Below, in pieces: positions 1 through 6,076 of a DNA stretch of 61,223 nt. The notes under the pieces were generated by a model that made no database searches, was not told the DNA's origin, and was given only the letters and a program-made list of their open reading frames with translations. Each line of letters starts with the position of its first letter. The first letter of the stretch is position 1. Source of the DNA: Halomonas llamarensis (GTDB lineage Bacteria > Pseudomonadota > Gammaproteobacteria > Pseudomonadales > Halomonadaceae); NCBI RefSeq assembly GCF_023555005.1, contig NZ_JAMJPJ010000018.1:1-61223 (forward strand), in the 5' to 3' direction. A program made the position numbers and the translations under genes.

Positions 1-2
1 CG

Positions 3-107
3 CATCTGCTGGAGCGCTTTTCTTTCTACTTGGGTCTGGACTTCAATTGCATAAAATCCCGACCCGACTTTGACGAGATGTGCCACTACGGTGCTATCGC
101 GTCATGA
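3..107 (+). CDS. 3' end of an unidentified gene (partial)
   Basis: An open frame runs in from the left edge of the window and ends with a TGA at 105-107. The last 34 residues contain LLERFSFYLGLDF and DFDEMCHYG, which I do not recognise. The stop overlaps the ATG of the next gene by the ATGA arrangement, which suggests translational coupling and supports this being a real coding end rather than a chance frame. Together with the thymidylate-synthase-fold gene and the methyltransferase that follow, it may belong to a nucleotide- or nucleoside-modifying cluster, but that is a guess from position only. Confidence 0.45.
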   Translation, partial: HLLERFSFYLGLDFNCIKSRPDFDEMCHYGAIAS

Positions 108-1039
108 AACTGTCCGAACCATTGTATAGAGACACACTGCATAAAATCTGCTTTCAATACGAACATATTAACGCACCTCGAGGAAACAAAGAGCGATAAC
201 TCATTGGATTCAATATCCGACTCGACAACCCCCGAGATCGCTTTTGTCTAAGCAAAATACGTAAAAAAAATATTGTCTTTAATTATGCAGAAGCGTTGTG
301 GTATTTATCCGGCAAAAACGACTTGGCATTTATTGCCTGGTACGCACCGTCGATGCAACGCTACAGCCCAGATGGTATAAGCCTACCGGGTACTGGTTAC
401 GGAGCTCGTCTTAAAAACTTTGGTGCAGATACATTCGATCAAATCGAACGAGCGATTGATATCCTTAAAAATGACGACCCCGACAGCAAGCGTGCCGTCC
501 TGCAAATATTCAGTGCGGAAGAGGATCTTTATCGACGTAATATCGATGTTTCATGTACTTTGGGTCTTCAGTTGCTACTTCGCGAAGAAAAGCTGAACAT
601 GGTTAGCTATATGCGTGCCAATGATGCTTACGTTGGTATGCTGAACGATATTTTCTCTTTTACTTTCTTGCAGGAATATATTGCTACCCGTATAGACTGC
701 AAGATCGGGCACTACAAGCATCAAGTTGGGTCTATTCACGTCTATGAAAGCACACATGAGCGTACGCTCGAGCTTTTGAATAGTAATGAAACTGTGCCCC
801 AGTCAGGCACCATACCTTTAATGCCAGTTGGTACATCCCCTGTCACTATACGCAAACTACTGGAATATGAGTCAGAAATCCGTAGCGGCTTGCTGTCATT
901 TAATGATATGACTAATCTTAACTTAACGGCTTATTGGCGAGATGTACTGATGGATCTATCGCCAAATCAAGACAGGGGAAGGGCTACCCCAAAAGGCATT
1001 AGAGATAATCAATCCCTACTATCGACCGTTTCTTATTAA
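104..1039 (+). pseudogene. Thymidylate-synthase-fold pyrimidine hydroxymethylase-like gene, interrupted by TAA at 197
   Basis: The frame starts at ATG 104 (ATGA overlap with the upstream gene), reads 31 codons, hits TAA at 197-199, and continues open to 1039. Both sides of the stop match the same family: APRGNKER before it, then LIGFNIRLDNPRDRF and NYAEALWYLSG after it. Ignoring the stop gives 311 codons, a normal length. The catalytic Cys lies in DVSCT (about residue 146), followed by RANDAYVGM and GHYKHQVGSIHVYE. The position of the uracil-reading Asn of thymidylate synthase (LPFN-I) is Asp here (GMLND-I), as in dCMP/CMP hydroxymethylases, so cytosine nucleotides are the likely substrate class. 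The stop is one base from GAA, where Glu is plausible. It may be a true nonsense mutation, a sequencing error, or read through; the only later start in frame with any support is TTG 296, which would lose the N-terminal substrate loop. Confidence 0.7.
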
Positions 1040-1094
1040 TCGCTGGGGAAGTTAAAGCATTCATACATGAGCGAATACTAGGGGATTTATTTCC

Positions 1095-1826
1095 ATGAAC
1101 ACTAATTGGACTGAACACAATATCGCCGAACTCTTTGACGCCTACGATGACTGGGAGGAAAACACTTTTGGCTATCAACCACTAATCGCAGACTTAACAT
1201 CCTCCCATGGTAAGGAAATTAGTGTATTGGACTACGGCTGTGGCAGCGGAAAAGTGGCCAGAAGATTAAGAGACGACGGATTCAATTATATCGCCGACGT
1301 TGACATCTCTCCAATAATGATTGGAAAAGCCATATCCGCAGGCGGCAACCATCTTCACTTTGAGAAAATTCATGGTTCAAACTTGCCATTTTCTGATAAC
1401 AGTTTTGAAGCTGCCATTAGTTGTTTTTTATTTATTAATATTTTCGAACGCTGTGAACTATTACGTATCACTACGGAAGTAATGCGTGTACTTAAACCTG
1501 GCGGCTCCTATTACATTCTCGACACTCATCCTCGAACCACCGGAGTCGATTATCCGACCTACCGCAATGGAGAGCATGGTATTTCTTATCAATACGGAGA
1601 TAATCGCCCAGTCTACCTCACGATACCGGGAAGGCAGCAACCATTAGAGATTGTCGATAAGCAATGGGATTTATCCACATATCGAAATACATTCGCCGCA
1701 GCAGGGCTTACACTAACCACAGAGCGCAGCCTACCATTTGACAATTCACAGTTGCCAGCTCATATGAATGAATTCCGTACTCTACAGGACACAAAACCCT
1801 ATATTCTACTGCGTGCCACAAAGTAG
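1095..1826 (+). CDS. Class I SAM-dependent methyltransferase
   Basis: A 243-residue protein with the class I methyltransferase signature: motif I as LDYGCGSG near residue 46, an acidic residue after strand 2 (DVDIS), motif II/III as LPFSDNSFEAAIS, and the post-motif LKPGGSYYILDTHP. The C-terminal third is a variable substrate region. It lies 55 bp after the thymidylate-synthase-fold gene on the same strand and has the same AT-rich codon use, unlike the rest of the window, so the two were probably acquired together. Substrate is unknown; a modified pyrimidine nucleotide is possible from context. ATG 1095 is preceded by an AGGGG about 11 bases upstream, a rather long spacing. Confidence 0.8.
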   Translation: MNTNWTEHNIAELFDAYDDWEENTFGYQPLIADLTSSHGKEISVLDYGCGSGKVARRLRDDGFNYIADVDISPIMIGKAISAGGNHLHFEKIHGSNLPFSDNSFEAAISCFLFINIFERCELLRITTEVMRVLKPGGSYYILDTHPRTTGVDYPTYRNGEHGISYQYGDNRPVYLTIPGRQQPLEIVDKQWDLSTYRNTFAAAGLTLTTERSLPFDNSQLPAHMNEFRTLQDTKPYILLRATK

Positions 1827-1845
1827 TAAAAATGGTAGATATTAG

Positions 1846-1905
1846 TTATTTAGTTACATCCACCCGTTCCAGCTCGAACACTTCACCACTAGCTGGCTCG
1901 CTCAT
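1846..1905 (-). pseudogene. Truncated second copy of the 134-residue small gene
   Basis: Reading from ATG 1905 the frame gives 19 codons then TAA at 1846. The first 13 residues (MSEPASGEVFELE) equal the start of the intact protein at 2930-3334, and the next four (RVDV) match its residues 27-30 with one change (RVEV), after which similarity ends. The missing 13 residues lie between two ELE motifs, so an internal deletion at microhomology followed by loss of the remaining gene is the simplest explanation. The start overlaps the stop of the DUF3396 gene, as at the intact copy. The sequence junction just beyond 1870 is also where the AT-rich segment to the left begins. Confidence 0.7.
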
Positions 1906-2187
1906 TGCTCACCTCCTTGGGGGCTAAAGCGCGCTAGCCAGGCTTGGTATTCAGCCTCATTGAAATACTTTTCGTGCCGGTTACGGGGTAACAGCGAAGA
2001 ATGAATGGCCCCATGATCTTTGATACGAATCGGCTCAATTATCTCAGCCACGCGGTGGTAGTCCGCTAAGGCGGCATTGACTTCGGGATTTTCATTATCG
2101 CCTAACTGTGGCATAGGGCCCGCGCGCAGAATGGCACCGCCGTTGTAGCCCAGCACCGGCAGTTCGCCCATCTGCTCTTTGACTTGC
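1871..2187. repeat. 317-bp direct repeat, copy A (copy B at 3300-3616)
   Basis: This block is base-for-base identical by eye to 3300-3616, offset 1429 bp. It covers the 3' third of one DUF3396 gene plus the first codons of the downstream small gene. Together with the second identical block at 2638-2803 it shows a recent tandem duplication of an immunity-gene unit whose central part has diverged. Confidence 0.9.
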
Positions 2188-2894
2188 TCTACACCTCCCA
2201 GTCGTTCTAGCCAGGCATCAGAAAGAATGGTCAGCCAATCAACCCCTTTTAACCCACGGTGTAAATGAAAAGTGTGCTCGACAAATTGATTGATCTGCAA
2301 GCCTGGAAAGCGTTGACCAAGCCTGTATTCTAGGATTGCTGCCTCATCACTCCTTTCGTAGCCGGAAGAACGACCTAGCCAAAAGCCTGCATAGCCATGT
2401 TCCGGCTTGAGCTTCTCACACCACTGTTGAACTAACTCAGGAAGTTTCTGCTCGCATTCGATAAAAAAATCGATGGGGAACTGGCAGTACAGATAACTCA
2501 TATCCCCACGTTCATCAGCACTTGGCCGCTTGCCCAGGACGACACATGTATGATTATCGGCATCGCTTCGGCGCTGTCCACCATGGTAAACAAACTCCCA
2601 CTCGCCGGGCCCATAGCTAGGCAGCCAGTCAAAAGGAGTAATATAGCTATTGAACCCCTTGAGCTTTTTCCAGCGGCCGGTGGTTGGATTGGTTGTCCAG
2701 GTCAGTTCGTCGCCGACCAGGTCGCGGTAGTCGGCAAGAATATCTAAAACTGCTTGGCGCTTTTCGTCTTGCTGGGAGCCGGTAAAAAACAGCGCCACGC
2801 CCAAACAGATTTTAAACAGCACGCCGTTATCGGTTTCTACTGTGAGTAGTTGATCTAGATCCTGTGGTATATCCATTGAGGGTATCCCAGCCAT
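1902..2894 (-). CDS. DUF3396 type VI immunity family protein (copy 1)
   Basis: A 330-residue protein of the DUF3396 family, found as immunity proteins (TsiV type) beside VRR-Nuc type VI effectors. Visible family features are LFFTGSQ near residue 38, the YHGGQRRSDADNH stretch near residue 104, GYAGFWLG near residue 168 and the conserved ILRAGPMPQLGD near residue 254. No signal peptide, so it is cytoplasmic and would protect against an intracellular nuclease. The first ~110 and last ~100 residues are nearly identical to the copy at 3331-4305 while the middle differs at many positions. ATG 2894 has GGGAG five bases upstream; an internal ATG at 2876 aligns with the start of the other copy. This copy is the more distal of the two from the effector gene. 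Confidence 0.85.
   Translation of the reverse strand: MAGIPSMDIPQDLDQLLTVETDNGVLFKICLGVALFFTGSQQDEKRQAVLDILADYRDLVGDELTWTTNPTTGRWKKLKGFNSYITPFDWLPSYGPGEWEFVYHGGQRRSDADNHTCVVLGKRPSADERGDMSYLYCQFPIDFFIECEQKLPELVQQWCEKLKPEHGYAGFWLGRSSGYERSDEAAILEYRLGQRFPGLQINQFVEHTFHLHRGLKGVDWLTILSDAWLERLGGVEQVKEQMGELPVLGYNGGAILRAGPMPQLGDNENPEVNAALADYHRVAEIIEPIRIKDHGAIHSSLLPRNRHEKYFNEAEYQAWLARFSPQGGEQ
2638..2803. repeat. 166-bp direct repeat, copy A (copy B at 4067-4232)
   Basis: Identical by eye to 4067-4232 at the same 1429-bp offset as the 317-bp repeat. It encodes the N-terminal part of the DUF3396 proteins. Between the two identical blocks the copies differ at scattered sites, consistent with gene conversion at the ends and selection or a different donor in the middle. 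Confidence 0.85.
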
Positions 2895-2929
2895 TAGATC
2901 TCCCTTTTAATGCATTGTTGGACGTATTT

Positions 2930-3334
2930 TTAAACGTCGTCGGGATACCAAGTGATGCGGGTCACCGCTGCCTGAAGCTCTACGGCGGCATTCAGATCCC
3001 CGGCACGAAAGCGTAGCCGCCAAGGGTCGCCGCGCTCGATCACTTCCAGCGTATGCAGATAAGGGAACAACTTTTCCTTGGCAACGGAGGGCGCTACCAA
3101 GGGCCAGCGTTCCCCTTCACGGATACGCACGGCGATATCGCCGTCTACCTCAAACACCATGGTGCCTGACCCCCAGAACAGGATGATATCCGATTGTATC
3201 GACCAGTCGCCATCGCTGCACACGATGCGGATCGCCTGTTCGTCTACCTCCACCCGCTCCAGTTCGATATCAGGAAACAACTGCCCAGGGATCCACTCAA
3301 GCTCGAACACTTCACCACTAGCTGGCTCGCTCAT
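2930..3334 (-). CDS. Small hypothetical protein coupled to the DUF3396 gene
   Basis: A 134-residue acidic protein of unknown family. It has no signal peptide or membrane segment; a beta-rich pattern is suggested by alternating hydrophobics (for example IRIVCSDGDWSIQSDIILFW at residues 36-55) and it ends with ITWYPDDV. Its ATG overlaps the stop of the DUF3396 gene at 3331 (ATGA), so the two are translationally coupled. A truncated second copy (1846-1905) sits in the same position after the other DUF3396 gene, so the gene duplicated as part of the immunity unit. A role as an accessory or second immunity protein is inferred from position only. Confidence 0.7.
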   Translation of the reverse strand: MSEPASGEVFELEWIPGQLFPDIELERVEVDEQAIRIVCSDGDWSIQSDIILFWGSGTMVFEVDGDIAVRIREGERWPLVAPSVAKEKLFPYLHTLEVIERGDPWRLRFRAGDLNAAVELQAAVTRITWYPDDV

Positions 3335-3616
3335 TGCTCACCTCCTTGGGGGCTAAAGCGCGCTAGCCAGGCTTGGTATTCAGCCTCATTGAAATACTTT
3401 TCGTGCCGGTTACGGGGTAACAGCGAAGAATGAATGGCCCCATGATCTTTGATACGAATCGGCTCAATTATCTCAGCCACGCGGTGGTAGTCCGCTAAGG
3501 CGGCATTGACTTCGGGATTTTCATTATCGCCTAACTGTGGCATAGGGCCCGCGCGCAGAATGGCACCGCCGTTGTAGCCCAGCACCGGCAGTTCGCCCAT
3601 CTGCTCTTTGACTTGC
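3300..3616. repeat. 317-bp direct repeat, copy B (copy A at 1871-2187)
   Basis: Partner of the repeat at 1871-2187; spans the 3' end of the effector-proximal DUF3396 gene and the start of the intact small gene. Recombination between the copies would delete the whole 1429-bp unit. Confidence 0.9.
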
Positions 3617-4305
3617 GCCACCCCACCTAACTTTTCCAGCCAACTATCAGACAGAATGGTCAACCAATCAACACCTTTTGGGCCACGGTGCAGGTTTAAA
3701 GAATGAGTGGTGAACTTATTGATTTGAAGACCAGGAAAGCGCTGGCCAAATTTATACTCCAGTATCTTAGCCTCATCTTCCCGTGCATAACCGTGCGACT
3801 TCCCCAGCCAAAAGCCTGCGTAACCATGCACGGGATTCAGTTTAGCGCACCAGTGCTGTACTAGCGCAGGCAGTTTCTGATCATGCTCGATAAAAAAATT
3901 AACCGGAAATTGACAGTACAAATAGCTGACTTCTCCTCGCTCATCATGTGCGGGATGGTTACCCAACACAACAAAATCATGATTATCAGCATCGCTACGA
4001 CGCTGGCCGCCGTGATATACAAACTCCCACTCGCCAGGGCCATAGATAGGCAGCCAATCAAAGGGAGTAATATAGCTATTGAACCCCTTGAGCTTTTTCC
4101 AGCGGCCGGTGGTTGGATTGGTTGTCCAGGTCAGTTCGTCGCCGACCAGGTCGCGGTAGTCGGCAAGAATATCTAAAACTGCTTGGCGCTTTTCGTCTTG
4201 CTGGGAGCCGGTAAAAAACAGCGCCACGCCCAGGCAGATTTTAAACAGCACGCCGTTGTCAGTTTCTACCGTGAGTAGTTGATCCAAATCCTGCGATGTA
4301 TCCAT
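3331..4305 (-). CDS. DUF3396 type VI immunity family protein (copy 2, effector-proximal)
   Basis: A 324-residue DUF3396 protein, probably the cognate immunity protein for the nuclease effector encoded immediately upstream. Start chosen at ATG 4305 because AAGGAG lies 8 bases upstream; the frame extends 16 codons further but would run into the effector gene. Relative to copy 1 the central region (about residues 90-220) differs at many positions, for example HDFVVLGNHP against HTCVVLGKRP, whereas the ends are the same. In known TseV/TsiV pairs the DUF3396 protein binds and blocks the nuclease; here that role is inferred from family and gene order. Confidence 0.87.
   Translation of the reverse strand: MDTSQDLDQLLTVETDNGVLFKICLGVALFFTGSQQDEKRQAVLDILADYRDLVGDELTWTTNPTTGRWKKLKGFNSYITPFDWLPIYGPGEWEFVYHGGQRRSDADNHDFVVLGNHPAHDERGEVSYLYCQFPVNFFIEHDQKLPALVQHWCAKLNPVHGYAGFWLGKSHGYAREDEAKILEYKFGQRFPGLQINKFTTHSLNLHRGPKGVDWLTILSDSWLEKLGGVAQVKEQMGELPVLGYNGGAILRAGPMPQLGDNENPEVNAALADYHRVAEIIEPIRIKDHGAIHSSLLPRNRHEKYFNEAEYQAWLARFSPQGGEQ
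4067..4232. repeat. 166-bp direct repeat, copy B (copy A at 2638-2803)
   Basis: Partner of 2638-2803, encoding the conserved N-terminal portion of the second DUF3396 protein. Confidence 0.85.
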
Positions 4306-4316
4306 GGAGTTTCTCC

Positions 4317-5147
4317 TTAAGTTATTACCAAGCCGCTGCCGCACCCACACCAAGGCCGCCTACTACCATGCCCGCCCCCCTGTCGTGCAGCCTGCTGGCC
4401 TAGTGCAGCGCCTAGCCCTCCGCTGAAATAAGTCGCAGCGCCTCCTAGAGCGACTAACGCGACGCCTGCTCCAATTGCCCCCCACGAAATGCCTCGTTCT
4501 TCCAAGCGATCTCGGTAAGTTTCCGTGGCGGGCTGGGTTTCAGGAGCATACTCTGTCTGGAGCGGGCCCTTGCAGCCACAGCGATCAGGAGTCAGTAGTT
4601 TTAACTTATCTTCTCCTCCTGCAATTCGTTCATAAGCCTTCTCTTGCCCATCCCCCCAATCATCCGGCGGAAATTTGACCTCAATCACGCCCAGCAGGTT
4701 GTCTTGAGTGGGTTTGCCGTTGGGGTCGCGCATCACTACCGCATCGGGCAGGCGCATATCGCCGCGGGTGTAACCTTCTACGCGATTTTTCGCCGATTCC
4801 GTTAACAGTATTCCCCGCGCCCTATCGCGCTTGATTTTTCTAATACGGTTAATGGCGTGGCCGAAGCTGGGAATTGCCGCTGTCGTTTCCTGGCCTTCAC
4901 CGTCTTTCACAAGCAATGGGGAAGGTGGCGAATCCCCCATATAGTAAGGCACCTGCACGCGTATGCCCGTATCGCAGGTCTCATTGAGCTGCTGTAGCCC
5001 TCTATCGACGCAGCTCTGTTTAAGATTAATGCCATTTCGCCCGCGATTGGGCACCTTATTACAGGTACATACAAAGCTACAAACGATCGCCAAGCGGCTT
5101 TCGATATCATCGTCCATCGGGCATGCCTGCGCACTTGTCCCGCTCAT
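4317..5147 (-). CDS. VRR-Nuc-type nuclease, candidate type VI secretion effector
   Basis: A 276-residue protein with a PD-(D/E)xK/VRR-Nuc-like core: LPDAVVMRDPNGKPTQDN followed by GVIEVKFP (the E-x-K pair) and QEKAYERI. This fits the TseV class of antibacterial DNA-cutting effectors, whose partners carry DUF3396, as found next door. The N-terminal part is Cys-rich (CPMDDD, CSFVCTCNK). The C-terminus is a glycine-rich hydrophobic stretch (GVALVALGGAATYFSGG). Start ATG 5147 overlaps the stop of the DUF4123 gene; the frame is open 18 codons further upstream. The last ~17 codons may be frameshifted at a run of six C (4375-4380, plus strand): the alternative frame gives a smoother ending (GAGMVVGGLGVGAAAAW) with a stop at 4325-4327. 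Confidence 0.8.
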   Translation of the reverse strand: MSGTSAQACPMDDDIESRLAIVCSFVCTCNKVPNRGRNGINLKQSCVDRGLQQLNETCDTGIRVQVPYYMGDSPPSPLLVKDGEGQETTAAIPSFGHAINRIRKIKRDRARGILLTESAKNRVEGYTRGDMRLPDAVVMRDPNGKPTQDNLLGVIEVKFPPDDWGDGQEKAYERIAGGEDKLKLLTPDRCGCKGPLQTEYAPETQPATETYRDRLEERGISWGAIGAGVALVALGGAATYFSGGLGAALGQQAARQGGGHGSRRPWCGCGSGLVIT

Positions 5148-6076
5148 GATGTGGTTCCCTGCCTTTCTAACGTTGACATTTGCGGGCCGTCGGGCAGCCA
5201 TTGGGTATCGTGGTGGCCACGGTCAGGCAGGTGGCCGTAGGCATAGACCTGCCACAGGGTTAACGTTTTGGCGATACCGTGGGTGGCGACTGCCTTTTTA
5301 AAATCGTCCCGCTGTTCCAGATGTGAACAACTGGTAAATACCAGTAGGCAGAAGTGCTCGGCCATATCGATACTGGGCAACTCCCCTTGATTGAGCGCGA
5401 TCAAGCGGTCGATGACTTCGCCAAGGCGCGCATCAATCGTTGACGTTTCAAGGTGCATCAACCACGGCCAGGCCGCTAGCAACAAGCGTTGACGCGCCTC
5501 GGCGATTAATTCCTTACGCAGCAGTGGGTGCAGAAGCTGTAGATGGCGCTGGGTAATGCGCCACCAGGGGGCTACGGGTAGTGGCTGGCTTAACGCGTCC
5601 TCTTGCTGCTCTTTCCCTTTACGCACACGCTGGGTAACCAAGCCCTTTGGGGTTAGGCAGTGCACCGCTGTACAAGGGCCGAACCATTGGCTGCGCTCCT
5701 GCTCGCCAAACGCATTCAGGAAATACGGCAGTACTTCAGGGTCATAAAAGCGCCAGAGCACTTCGTTACCCTGGTCATTCAAGATCGTTAGCCAGTGCTG
5801 AAAATGGCTTACCAGCTGCTGAGATGAGGCACAACTTTCGAGTAGAACGCCCCAGCGCAGGTTGGGCCGCTGGGTAGTCACCCAGCGTAAAAAAGGGTCA
5901 TCGGTTGAGGTGCGTGCGACGATAGGCGAAACGGCCGACAAATGCGCAAAAGGGGTTCCGGTATAGAGCAGTTCACCATCGGCACTATAGGCCGAACGCC
6001 GGTACCACTGCTCGCGGACTTCTGGTTGGGCGGCATCTAGCACAAGATGCGTGCATGAAGGCAATGCCATTCTCAT
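5144..6076 (-). CDS. DUF4123 adaptor/chaperone for type VI effector
   Basis: A 310-residue DUF4123 protein. Members of this family (Tap/TEC) bind a specific effector and load it on the VgrG tip. Supporting features are an N-terminal sensor-like half with YTGTPFAHLSAVSP and LRWGVLLES, the segment LWRFYDPEVLPYFL around residue 127, typical of DUF4123, and the position directly between vgrG and the effector. It overlaps vgrG by four bases at its start and the effector at its stop, so the three are co-translated. Cytoplasmic; no membrane segment. Confidence 0.87.
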   Translation of the reverse strand: MRMALPSCTHLVLDAAQPEVREQWYRRSAYSADGELLYTGTPFAHLSAVSPIVARTSTDDPFLRWVTTQRPNLRWGVLLESCASSQQLVSHFQHWLTILNDQGNEVLWRFYDPEVLPYFLNAFGEQERSQWFGPCTAVHCLTPKGLVTQRVRKGKEQQEDALSQPLPVAPWWRITQRHLQLLHPLLRKELIAEARQRLLLAAWPWLMHLETSTIDARLGEVIDRLIALNQGELPSIDMAEHFCLLVFTSCSHLEQRDDFKKAVATHGIAKTLTLWQVYAYGHLPDRGHHDTQWLPDGPQMSTLERQGTTS

